Part shown: positions 1-7,754 of the stretch, one piece after another
Layout of the letters: each line of letters opens with the position of its first letter
Position numbering within the stretch: position 1 is the stretch's first letter
From: an uncultured Pelagibacteraceae bacterium
Lineage (GTDB): Bacteria; Pseudomonadota; Alphaproteobacteria; Pelagibacterales; Pelagibacteraceae
Assembly (NCBI GenBank): GCA_902582765.1
Contig: CACHTK010000009.1
Coordinates: 1 to 36,313 of the forward strand
DNA: 36,313 nt
Direction of reading: 5' to 3'
The notes under the pieces: model-generated
Databases searched by the model: none
Seen by the model: only the letters and a program-made list of their open reading frames with translations
Told to the model about the DNA's origin: nothing
Made by a program: the position numbers and the translations under genes

Positions 1-226
1 ACAGGTATTTACTGTATGTAACAATGCTAGTAATGAAGTTTGTCCAGTCTGGCCATCCCCTGAAAAAATAGTTCATTGGGATATTGAAGATCCTGTTTAT
101 ATCATTAATGAGTTAGAGAAGAGTGATAAACCAAATAAAGAAGAGCTGATTTCAACAGAAATACATAAAACTTATTCCAATTTAGAAACAAGAATTAATG
201 ATTGGATAAAAAATTATGAAATATAG
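1..226 (+). CDS. arsC: Arsenate reductase, 3' end (thioredoxin-type)
   Basis: Only the last ~74 codons are in the window, read in the frame beginning at base 2 and ending with TAG at 224-226. The visible part reads TVCNNASNEVCPVWP followed by a VHWDIEDP segment. This is the resolving-cysteine region of the low-molecular-weight-phosphatase type ArsC, which reduces arsenate to arsenite with thioredoxin. The two cysteines sit eight residues apart, as I recall for the rhizobial form, and HW-x-x-x-DP is typical of the family. The first catalytic cysteine lies upstream of the window. The gene overlaps the following aquaporin gene by 11 bases, so the two are probably translated from one message. Family assignment is fairly sure; activity cannot be judged from the fragment. 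Confidence 0.8.
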   Translation, partial: QVFTVCNNASNEVCPVWPSPEKIVHWDIEDPVYIINELEKSDKPNKEELISTEIHKTYSNLETRINDWIKNYEI

Positions 227-893
227 TAAGTTTTTTCTTGGAGAGTTTATTGGTAGTTGTTTCCTTGTAATGATTATTGTTGGCTCAGGAATAATGGCTG
301 AAAATCTTACAAATGACACAGGTATTATGCTTTTAGCCAATACTATAGCAACTGGCGCAGGACTTTTTGTGCTAATAACTGTTTTTAGTGATGTTTCAGG
401 AGCACATTTTAATCCATTTGTAAGTCTAGCAATGTTTCTTACAAAAAAATTAAAAGGAAATTTATTACCCACATATATATCTGCGCAAATTTTAGGTTGT
501 TTGTTAGGTGTAGCACTTGCCAATTTCTTTTTTGAACATCAAATTTTTGAATTATCAACAAAATCAAGGGACGGAATAAATATATTTACATCTGAAATTG
601 TAGCAACATTTGGATTAATTCTCATAATTTTTGGATCTTTAAAGAAAGGAAGTGTGGTAGTTGCCTCATGTGTAGCTTTTTATATCACTGCTGGTTATTG
701 GTTTACATCATCTACATCATTTGCAAATCCTGCTGTAGCAATAGCGAGAACATTTACAGAAAGTTTTACTGGAATTAATTATATGTATACTCCAGTTTAT
801 ATATTGGCAGAAATTATCGGTGCACTTTTTGCTGTATTTGTGGCTAAAAAAATACTTTTCAATAACAGGACAAGAGATAAAACTATCTCGTAG
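216..893 (+). CDS. MIP-family aquaporin, probable arsenite-exporting channel (AqpS-like)
   Basis: A 225-residue membrane protein of the aquaporin/glyceroporin family, of usual length, with about six membrane segments. The two pore half-helix motifs are visible: an altered first motif, HFNPF in place of NPA (residues ~66-70), and a normal second motif, FANPAVAIAR (~residue 170), whose arginine belongs to the selectivity filter. The ATG at 216 lies inside the end of arsC. In Sinorhizobium meliloti an aquaporin (AqpS) stands in the ars operon in place of an arsenite pump and lets arsenite made by ArsC flow out down its gradient. The same pairing here suggests that role. Glycerol or other small neutral solutes are alternatives. 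Confidence 0.8.
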   Translation: MKYSKFFLGEFIGSCFLVMIIVGSGIMAENLTNDTGIMLLANTIATGAGLFVLITVFSDVSGAHFNPFVSLAMFLTKKLKGNLLPTYISAQILGCLLGVALANFFFEHQIFELSTKSRDGINIFTSEIVATFGLILIIFGSLKKGSVVVASCVAFYITAGYWFTSSTSFANPAVAIARTFTESFTGINYMYTPVYILAEIIGALFAVFVAKKILFNNRTRDKTIS

Positions 894-894
894 A

Positions 895-927
895 AAAATT
901 GAACCTATAAGATTTAAGGTCAATTTT
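895..927. terminator. Hairpin between converging genes
   Basis: Just after the aquaporin stop codon, AAAATTGA (895-902) and CCT (904-906) pair with AGG (917-919) and TCAATTTT (920-927), leaving one bulged A and a loop of about ten bases. Its position between two converging genes suits a bidirectional terminator. The U-tract is short, so termination is an inference. Confidence 0.45.
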
Positions 928-1003
928 CTAAATCAGTTTTTAAAAAATTTATTGAATATTAAAGATTAAAATAATAATGAAGAATATCTATAAGTTAAAA
1001 CTA

Positions 1004-1723
1004 TTACAGGCTAGAAGGATTAATACTTTCAAACTCCAGTATGTTTTTAAAGGTACACATTTCAGGTTTTGTGAAAGTAATTTTTGGAAATTTTTTATTA
1101 AAATCAGAGGATAATTGTTTATTAAATTTAGTTAAATTTTTTATTTCAGTTTCATTAAGTTGTCTCAAAATATAAGCTAATGTAATATGGAAAGTATATC
1201 TTTGATGATTTTCAAATTTAATTTTCAATAAATCACTTAGTTCATCTCTACAATTTCTTAAAATTTTTTCGTCCTCCTCGGAAAAGGGTTCTAAAACAAT
1301 GCTGTAGCCACCAAAAAATGTTTTTATTTTTAAATTGATTTCTTTTGGAAAATTATAGTTTTCAATTCTTTTATTTAATTGAATAGCTATATCTTTGTAA
1401 TCCAAATCAAGATCTATATCTGTTGGCCAATAATAAGTATTTTTTGTATTTAAATTACAACAGTCAAATAATGTCATATGAAAACTAGATGGAGGTAAAT
1501 AGGAATAAGTTTTTTCAGGATTAAAATTTTCTAAATTTTTTTGAAAACCAATAATTTGATCAGATAAATATGTATTAAGAGGAATATTACAAATTATTGT
1601 GCACCCTGGAAATGGTAAAGGTTTTCCTTTATCGTCAAATTTATTTTCTGCACCTTTTAAAGTATACCCTCTAAGTTTACCTGCTAAAAATTGCTCTTGG
1701 TTATTAACTATATTTAAATCCAT
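1004..1723 (-). CDS. 2H-phosphoesterase-like protein (DUF1868 family)
   Basis: A 239-residue soluble protein. The N-terminal segment PFPGCTIICNIP (residues ~37-48) is characteristic of DUF1868. Two H-x-T motifs, FHMTL (His82, Thr84) and FHITL (His179, Thr181), are the paired catalytic motifs of the 2H (LigT-like) phosphoesterase fold, whose known members cut cyclic phosphodiesters or related RNA ends. It starts 9 bases after the end of ugpQ on the same strand and is probably the last gene of the ugp operon, which suggests a substrate among glycerophosphodiesters or cyclic glycerol phosphate. The fold is well supported by the motifs; the substrate is a guess. Confidence 0.75.
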   Translation of the reverse strand: MDLNIVNNQEQFLAGKLRGYTLKGAENKFDDKGKPLPFPGCTIICNIPLNTYLSDQIIGFQKNLENFNPEKTYSYLPPSSFHMTLFDCCNLNTKNTYYWPTDIDLDLDYKDIAIQLNKRIENYNFPKEINLKIKTFFGGYSIVLEPFSEEDEKILRNCRDELSDLLKIKFENHQRYTFHITLAYILRQLNETEIKNLTKFNKQLSSDFNKKFPKITFTKPEMCTFKNILEFESINPSSL

Positions 1724-1732
1724 TAAAATAAA

Positions 1733-2655
1733 CTAAAACCAGTTTATATTTTCTTTGTCACAAAGTTCTTTCAGCCTTAATGGATAGTCTGTCATGATAC
1801 CATCTACACTATACTCAATCATTTTTAACATATCGTACTCTTCATTAACTGTCCAAACGTTCACTGGCAAATCTTCCTGATGAGAAATTTCTACTAGTTT
1901 TTTTGTAATATCTTTATGGTATGGATGCCAAGCCTTTCCACCTTGTGATTTTATAATTTTTGGTAACTCATATTTTTCAAAAAAAGGTAAGAAACTCATC
2001 CATGGAGATCTATTGTAAATTGTATTTTTAATTTTAATTCCTGTCTGTTGTTGAAACTTAAATAAGCTCTTGAAATTTCAGGGTAATGATTTTTGATTTC
2101 TGTCAGTGTTCTCCAATCAAATGAAGAAATGATTATTTTATTTTGTAAATTTGATTTATTTACTTCTTGCATAACAAGTTTTACCATTTCCTCTGGGGTT
2201 GGAGTTAAATTTTCCTCGTCAGGTGTAGATTTAATTTCTAAATTTATTAATAAATTTTCAGATTTGTTTTTTGAAGATAATTCTAATAACTCAGAAAGTT
2301 TTGGTATCTTTTGATTTTCTAAAGTTTTTTGATTAACAAATCTTCTTCCATATCTAGATAATTTATTTAAAGCCCCAACATCAAATTTTAAAAGCTCATC
2401 GTAACTTAAGTCAAATATTATTATATTTTCATCCGTTATCCAATTTCCCTCATTATCTTTTGTAAAACTTGGATCTAATCTAAAGTCATGTGTAATCACA
2501 GGAATAAGATCTTTGGAAATCAAAATATCTGTTTCGTATGCATTAATATTGTTTTTAAATAAATATTTAAAACTTTCTAGAGTATTTTCAGGAAGATCTC
2601 CTCTAGCGCCTCTATGGCCGTAAATTTTAATATAATTTGGCTTTGATAAAATCAA
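1733..2655 (-). pseudogene. ugpQ: Glycerophosphodiester phosphodiesterase, split by a one-base frameshift
   Basis: Two reading frames together make one GDPD-family protein of about 307 residues, which releases glycerol-3-phosphate from phospholipid head-group diesters. The N-terminal part (2655 down to ~2058) has YGHRGARGDLPENTLESF with the catalytic histidine, YETDI, THD and a LEIKS segment. The C-terminal part has VNVWTVNEEYDM and VDGIMTDYP. Frame 1 runs through ...RAYLSF and then into unrelated sequence ending at 1996. Inserting one base in the AAA run at 2055-2057 (plus strand) restores LSFQQQTGIKIKNTIYN joined to RSPWMSFLPFFEKYEL. This is either a recent inactivating indel or a sequencing error. 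It follows ugpC by 2 bases. Confidence 0.85.
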
Positions 2656-2657
2656 AA

Positions 2658-3710
2658 TTAATTTACTCGATTACCATTAGATTTATCAAAAACATAATAA
2701 TTGTTATCATTTATGTTCAAAGATAATTTACTTCCTTTTTTAATAATTTGACTTCCAGGACATCTAAAACAAAAATCTTTTTTATTTTTTATTTCTCCAT
2801 AAATCAAATTATCTGAACCTAATTGTTCTACCAGATCTACAGATAAATTTATTAAACCTTTATCAGTTTGCGACATATGCTCTGGTCTAATTCCTAATAT
2901 AACTGGTCCATTAAAATCACTTGTAACATTATTAATTTCAAAACCTTCTGAAGTAAGAGTTTTATTTTTTAATTCTCCTTCAAGAAAATTCATCTGTGGC
3001 GAACCTATAAATCCTGCGACAAACATAGATTTAGGATTATTATAAATTTCTATCGGTGTTCCAAGCTGCTCAATAAGGCCATTATTTATTACTGCCAGTC
3101 TATCAGCTAAGGTCATAGCTTCTACTTGGTCATGAGTTACAAATATACTTGTCACTCCAACTTTTTGCTGAAGTTTTTTTATTTCAAGCCTCATTTGTAT
3201 TCTTAGTTTTGCATCTAAATTAGATAATGGCTCATCAAATAAAAATATTTTAGGACTTCTTACAATAGCTCTTCCCATAGCAACTCTCTGCCTTTGACCT
3301 CCTGACAACATGGATGGTTTTCTTTGCAAGTATTCAGAAATTTGTAATAGCTTTGCTGCCTCATTAACTTTTTTTTCAATATCTTCTTTTGAAATACCTC
3401 TATTTTTTAATCCGTAAGCCAAATTGTTGTAAACATTCATGTGAGGATAGAGTGCATAATTCTGAAAAACCATCGCAATATCTCTCTCTGAAGGGTCAAC
3501 TTTATTAATTAATATTCCATCAAGATTTATATTACCTTCGGTTATGTCTTCTAACCCAGCAATCATTCTTAAAAGAGTAGATTTTCCACATCCGCTCGGT
3601 CCAACAAAAACCATGAATTCACCATTTTCTACATTCATACTTGTCTCATGAACAGCTTTAGTTCCGTTTGGATAGATTTTAGTAACTTTATTTAATTCTA
3701 AAAAACTCAT
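2658..3710 (-). CDS. ugpC: ABC transporter ATPase for glycerol-3-phosphate / glycerophosphodiesters
   Basis: A 350-residue ATPase of the CUT1/MalK type. Walker [10 protein letters not shown] (37-45), Q-loop Gln83, signature LSGGQRQ (135-141), Walker B IFLFDEP (155-161) and H-loop His193 are all intact. The ~115-residue C-terminal extension is the MalK-like TOBE/OB regulatory domain, with IRPEHM near residue 275. It would power uptake by the UgpA/UgpE membrane pair and follows the second ugpE without a gap. UgpC and MalK cannot be told apart by motif alone; the neighbouring ugpQ, ugpB and glpD decide the name. Confidence 0.9.
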   Translation of the reverse strand: MSFLELNKVTKIYPNGTKAVHETSMNVENGEFMVFVGPSGCGKSTLLRMIAGLEDITEGNINLDGILINKVDPSERDIAMVFQNYALYPHMNVYNNLAYGLKNRGISKEDIEKKVNEAAKLLQISEYLQRKPSMLSGGQRQRVAMGRAIVRSPKIFLFDEPLSNLDAKLRIQMRLEIKKLQQKVGVTSIFVTHDQVEAMTLADRLAVINNGLIEQLGTPIEIYNNPKSMFVAGFIGSPQMNFLEGELKNKTLTSEGFEINNVTSDFNGPVILGIRPEHMSQTDKGLINLSVDLVEQLGSDNLIYGEIKNKKDFCFRCPGSQIIKKGSKLSLNINDNNYYVFDKSNGNRVN

Positions 3711-4562
3711 TTATTTCTCTGTTTGAATTAATCCTTTTATGAACCATTTTTGCAAAAATACTACCACTAAAACTGGGGGGATCATTGATAAAATAATATA
3801 AGCAAATCTCTCTGCTGTTCTTGGTAAAGCAACTCCCTCATAACTTTCAGTAAATATAATTTTCATTCCCATTACTACAGTCCAATATTCCTCACTCGTA
3901 GTCATTATTAACGGCCATAAATATTGACTATATCCGTATACAAACATGAATATAAACATCGCTGCAATCATTGTTTTAGATAATGGAACTAAAAAATCTA
4001 TAAAAAATCTCCAACTATTTGCACCATCTAATTTTGCTGATTCAAGTAATTCATCAGGTATAGTTTTATAAAACTGTCTAAAAAAAAAGGTAGCGGTGGC
4101 TGATGCAACCAATGGAAGAACAAGACCTGTGTATGAATTAGTTAAACCTAAATCTGATACAATCTTATAACTTGGAAAAATCCTAACCTCCAGAGGCACA
4201 AGTAAAGTAATAAAGATTAACCAAAAAATTGGTACAGCAAATTTGAATCTAAAATAAACTAAAGCATAAGCTGACATTGCTGAGATAATTACTTTAAGGG
4301 TTGCAATTCCCAAAGCCATTATAAAACTATTTATAAACATTTTTGCAGCAGTCACTTCCTCTGACCAACCACCCTTCTCATTTAAAACTTCGTTATAATT
4401 TCTTGTTAATTGATCGCCAAGACCAAATTTCATTCCCTCTTTTAAAATAGTTACAGTATCGTGGGTAGAGCTAGCAAATGATAACCAAATCGGAATTACC
4501 ATTAATAAAACACCTAGTATAAGTACAATGTGTGCTAAAATTTGTGATAATTTAATTTTCAT
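3711..4562 (-). CDS. ugpE: Ugp-type ABC permease, second copy (UgpE-like)
   Basis: A 283-residue inner-membrane permease of the CUT1 MalG/UgpE family with about six membrane segments. The cytoplasmic coupling loop ELLESAKLDGAN (EAA motif) lies near residues 172-183. It overlaps the preceding ugpE-like gene by 4 bases (ATGA) and abuts ugpC. It resembles that neighbour over the whole length (roughly 60% identical by eye), with a 61-base stretch identical at the DNA level, so the pair is a tandem duplication. This copy has about ten extra residues in the loop before the last membrane segment (ESYEGVALPRTAERFAY). Either copy could be the one that pairs with UgpA. Confidence 0.85.
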   Translation of the reverse strand: MKIKLSQILAHIVLILGVLLMVIPIWLSFASSTHDTVTILKEGMKFGLGDQLTRNYNEVLNEKGGWSEEVTAAKMFINSFIMALGIATLKVIISAMSAYALVYFRFKFAVPIFWLIFITLLVPLEVRIFPSYKIVSDLGLTNSYTGLVLPLVASATATFFFRQFYKTIPDELLESAKLDGANSWRFFIDFLVPLSKTMIAAMFIFMFVYGYSQYLWPLIMTTSEEYWTVVMGMKIIFTESYEGVALPRTAERFAYIILSMIPPVLVVVFLQKWFIKGLIQTEK

Positions 4563-5380
4563 TTGTCTTGAAAGATCCCTTTAATAAAATATTTTTGTAA
4601 TACAATTATAATTAATACTGGTGGTATCATTGACATGATAACAAATGCAAATTTGTTAACAATTGATCCAGACATCATCTTTAATCCCATGACAACAGTC
4701 CAATATTGTTCAGAAGAAGTTACTAATATCGGCCATAAATATTGATTATAACCGAATACAAACATAAATATGAACATTGCAACAATCATTGTTTTTGACA
4801 ATGGCACTAAAAAGTCAATAAAAAATCTCCAAGTATTTGCACCATCTAATTTTGCTGATTCAAGTAATTCATCAGGTATAGTTTTATAAAACTGCCTAAA
4901 AAATAAAGTAGCTATAGCAGAAGCTGAAATTGGAATAATTAGTCCCCAATATGAGTTTACTAAGTTAAGTGTAGACATAACAGAATAGGTAGGAAAAATT
5001 CTTAACTCCAGAGGGACTAGTATAGTAATAAAAATTATCCAAAATAATAATGTTGCATATTTCACTCTAAAATAAACTAAGACATATGCAGTCATAAGAG
5101 ATGAAATAACTGATAAAAACGCAACTCCAGTTGCCATTAAAAAACTATTTAAAAACATCTTTAATGCAGTAATTTCTTTAAAAAAACCACCTTCATATAA
5201 TAAAACTTTTGTATAATTCTCTAAAAACTTATCTCCTAAAAAAAATTGAAGACCTTGGGTATTAATTATCGAAGCTGTATGAGTTGAGCTTGCAAAAATT
5301 AACCAAACAGGAATTATCATAATAAAAATGCCTATCAAAAGAATTAAATGAGAAAAGTTTGATGAAAAATATCTAATCAT
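4559..5380 (-). CDS. ugpE: Ugp-type ABC permease, first copy (UgpE-like)
   Basis: A 273-residue UgpE/MalG-family permease with about six membrane segments and the EAA loop ELLESAKLDGAN followed by WRFFIDFLVPLSKTM. The start is one base after the ugpA stop, and the end overlaps the next ugpE-like gene by ATGA, so translation is probably coupled. A CUT1 importer normally has one UgpA-like and one UgpE-like subunit; a second UgpE-like gene is unusual and may allow alternative complexes or substrates. Both copies look intact. Confidence 0.85.
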   Translation of the reverse strand: MIRYFSSNFSHLILLIGIFIMIIPVWLIFASSTHTASIINTQGLQFFLGDKFLENYTKVLLYEGGFFKEITALKMFLNSFLMATGVAFLSVISSLMTAYVLVYFRVKYATLLFWIIFITILVPLELRIFPTYSVMSTLNLVNSYWGLIIPISASAIATLFFRQFYKTIPDELLESAKLDGANTWRFFIDFLVPLSKTMIVAMFIFMFVFGYNQYLWPILVTSSEQYWTVVMGLKMMSGSIVNKFAFVIMSMIPPVLIIIVLQKYFIKGIFQDK

Positions 5381-5381
5381 T

Positions 5382-6260
5382 TTAATTGTAATGTATTTTC
5401 CCTTCTATGTATCTAAATTGAAAAATTGTAATAACTAAAACAATCAACATCATCATAATTGATTGAGCACCAGCACTTCCTAAGTCTAACCCCCTAAATC
5501 CATCCATGTATGCTTTATAAACAAGAGTTCTTGTTTCACCTGAGGGTGCACCAATTGTTGTAGTGTCAATTATTCCAAAAGTATCAAAAAAAGCATAAGT
5601 TATATTGATAATGATTAAAAAGAAAGTTGTGGGCATCAATAGAGGGAAAGTGATTGTCCAAAATCTTCTTAAACTACTTTTACAATCAATTATGGATGCT
5701 TCAATAACAGATTTTTGTATTGCTTGAAGACCGGCTAAGAAGAAAATAAAATTAGCACTTATTTGTTTCCATGATCCTGCTATTATTAAGTAGATATAAG
5801 AATCAAAAACACTTTCATACCAATTAAAACCCCATAAATCGTTAAATAGATGATACAATAATCCAAATCTTTCACTAAAAAAATAATTTGCCATAACACC
5901 CACCACCGCTGGCGCAATAGCATAAGGCCAAATCAAAAGAGTTTTGTAGGCACTTTTTCCATGCATTACATTATTGGCTTGTACAGCAAGTAACAATCCA
6001 ATGGCTCCTGTAACAAGTGTAATCACAAAGCTATAAATAATAGTAAACTTAAAAGCTATTAAATAAGCCGGGTCATCAAAAATAAATAAAAAATTATCAA
6101 ACCATACAAATTGTCTTCCAAATCCAAATGCATCTTGCATGGTAAATGCATCTCTAAAAGTTTGTATTATTGGCCAATATAAAAATATTAATAAAATACC
6201 TAGCTGTGGTGCTAAAAAAAAATACTGTGAATAGTTTGATTTAAACTGAACTTTTTTCAT
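5382..6260 (-). CDS. ugpA: ABC permease UgpA
   Basis: A 292-residue permease of the MalF/UgpA type with about six membrane segments, opening with FFLAPQLGILLIFLYWPI and carrying a coupling loop around SVIEASIIDCKSSLRRFW. It forms the membrane channel together with a UgpE-like subunit. It is separated from ugpB by a 48-base spacer holding a strong hairpin; the ATG lies about 10 bases past that hairpin. Length and order (B-A-E) match ugp operons elsewhere. Confidence 0.9.
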   Translation of the reverse strand: MKKVQFKSNYSQYFFLAPQLGILLIFLYWPIIQTFRDAFTMQDAFGFGRQFVWFDNFLFIFDDPAYLIAFKFTIIYSFVITLVTGAIGLLLAVQANNVMHGKSAYKTLLIWPYAIAPAVVGVMANYFFSERFGLLYHLFNDLWGFNWYESVFDSYIYLIIAGSWKQISANFIFFLAGLQAIQKSVIEASIIDCKSSLRRFWTITFPLLMPTTFFLIIINITYAFFDTFGIIDTTTIGAPSGETRTLVYKAYMDGFRGLDLGSAGAQSIMMMLIVLVITIFQFRYIEGKIHYN

Positions 6261-6268
6261 AAAATAAA

Positions 6269-6294
6269 TAGGAGGGTATATTAATACCCTCCTA
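6269..6294 (-). terminator. Perfect hairpin between ugpB and ugpA
   Basis: An 11-bp perfect stem, TAGGAGGGTAT (6269-6279) with ATACCCTCCTA (6284-6294), and a 4-base loop. No U-tract follows on the minus strand, so it is more likely an mRNA-stabilising or partial-termination element that keeps ugpB expression above that of the permeases. In the transcript the 5' arm contains an AGGAGG sequence held in the stem. Confidence 0.55.
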
Positions 6295-6308
6295 ATTTAT
6301 ATTATTTT

Positions 6309-7616
6309 TTAAAGAGTCTTAGCAAATTGTTTTAACAATTTAGCTGCACCCTTATCCATGTTCATTAATCCTTTTTCGATTGATATTTTGCCATTTAACA
6401 TTGGCTCAACATTTTCGTAAATTACTTCACGAATTTGAGGCCAGTTACCAGCTCTATATCCACCAGGAATAGTTGAACCTTCTAAGCTTAATTGTTCACC
6501 AACAGCTTTGTGATATGGAGAAGCTCTATAAAAGTTTATAGTTTCAGCTAATTCTATACCACCTTTAGTTACAGCAGAATAACCTGTCATGTTGTGATAG
6601 TATAAATCCATTTCAGGAGAACCCATAAATTCTATGAATTTAGCAAGTCCTTTATACTCTTCTTCTGTATGACCATTTAAGATCCAGTTTGCTGCGCCAC
6701 CAATAAATGTTGGATACTCTTTGCCACCAGTTACTGAATCCCAATAAGGAATATGATTAACTGTAAAATTTGGAACAACACCTTTCATTCCACCAAATGA
6801 TGCAGCAGATCCAAACCAAAAAGCAGCCTCACCTGCTATAAATGGTGCTTGATTATCTCCCCAAGCTCTTCCTTTATAACCGTAGAGACCTTTTTCGTAC
6901 CATTCTTTTACTTTTTTCCAATGATAAACAAATGCATCTGTTTCAGCAAATAAAGTTTTTGTCGGAACAGCATCGTAACCATTGTTTCCATCTGTCATAA
7001 GTAGATTATGTCTTGAAAAGAAATTTTCTGTCCAGATCCAAGGAAAGTGACTTTGAACTAAAGGAATATATCCAGCAGCTTTAATTTTTGGAGCCATAGC
7101 CTCAAATTCTTCATAAGTTTTTGGAACTGATTCTATTCCTACTTCTTTCAATATGTCCATATTTGCATACATTAAGCAAGTTGAACTATTAAAAGGAACA
7201 CCTATCATTTTTCCATCAGAGTCAGCATAGAAGTTTTTAATTCCAGGAATATAATTATCTGCATCTACTTTAATTCCATATTTCTCAGCCATATCTTCAA
7301 AACCAATAACAACGCCATTTTTAACTTGAGCTACCATAATTGCAGCACCAGCATCGTAAACCTGTGAATAGTGTGGTTGGTCTCCTGCTCTAAATGCAGC
7401 TATAGTTGCCGCCATGTTATCTTCATAACTTCCTTTACCTGTAGGAATGACGGTGTATTCATCTTGTGAAGCATTAAATCTATTTGCAATTTCAATAATT
7501 ACATCACCAAGAAATCCACTATTTCCATACCACCAATGAATTTCTGTCTTTGAATAACTGTGTGATGTAAAAGAGAAAGTAAATAGAATTGTTAAAACAC
7601 TCAATATTTTTTTCAT
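6309..7616 (-). CDS. ugpB: Periplasmic glycerol-3-phosphate / glycerophosphodiester binding protein
   Basis: A 435-residue extracytoplasmic solute-binding protein of family 1. A Sec signal peptide covers about residues 1-22 (MKKILSVLTILF... cut near SYS-KTE). The mature protein starts with EIHWWYGNSG and contains FNASQDEY and AAFRAGDQPHYSQVYDAG, typical of UgpB. It would capture glycerol-3-phosphate or its diesters for the downstream permease genes. It is the first gene of the operon and is divergent from glpD across a 138-base spacer, consistent with a shared role in glycerophosphate use. Its ligand could be a glycerophosphodiester rather than glycerol-3-phosphate itself. Confidence 0.92.
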   Translation of the reverse strand: MKKILSVLTILFTFSFTSHSYSKTEIHWWYGNSGFLGDVIIEIANRFNASQDEYTVIPTGKGSYEDNMAATIAAFRAGDQPHYSQVYDAGAAIMVAQVKNGVVIGFEDMAEKYGIKVDADNYIPGIKNFYADSDGKMIGVPFNSSTCLMYANMDILKEVGIESVPKTYEEFEAMAPKIKAAGYIPLVQSHFPWIWTENFFSRHNLLMTDGNNGYDAVPTKTLFAETDAFVYHWKKVKEWYEKGLYGYKGRAWGDNQAPFIAGEAAFWFGSAASFGGMKGVVPNFTVNHIPYWDSVTGGKEYPTFIGGAANWILNGHTEEEYKGLAKFIEFMGSPEMDLYYHNMTGYSAVTKGGIELAETINFYRASPYHKAVGEQLSLEGSTIPGGYRAGNWPQIREVIYENVEPMLNGKISIEKGLMNMDKGAAKLLKQFAKTL

Positions 7617-7673
7617 TTTACCTCTTTGTTTATTTATTAATTATAATGAATAAATTATTTATATTAAAGTATC

Positions 7674-7691
7674 GTTAAATTTTGATTACTT
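7674..7691 (-). promoter_or_regulatory. Weak Pho-box candidate upstream of ugpB
   Basis: On the minus strand the sequence reads AAGTAATCAAAATTTAAC, with GTAAT and TTAAC segments 11 bp apart, in the same orientation as the clear pstS box and 57 bases before the ugpB ATG (pstS: 68). The match is partial and TTAA-type words are common in this genome, so confidence is low. Confidence 0.3.
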
Positions 7692-7754
7692 AAATGTAAA
7701 AATATATAATGTTTCTAAAGGAGGTTGTATATTTTAAAACAAATCATAATTTAA

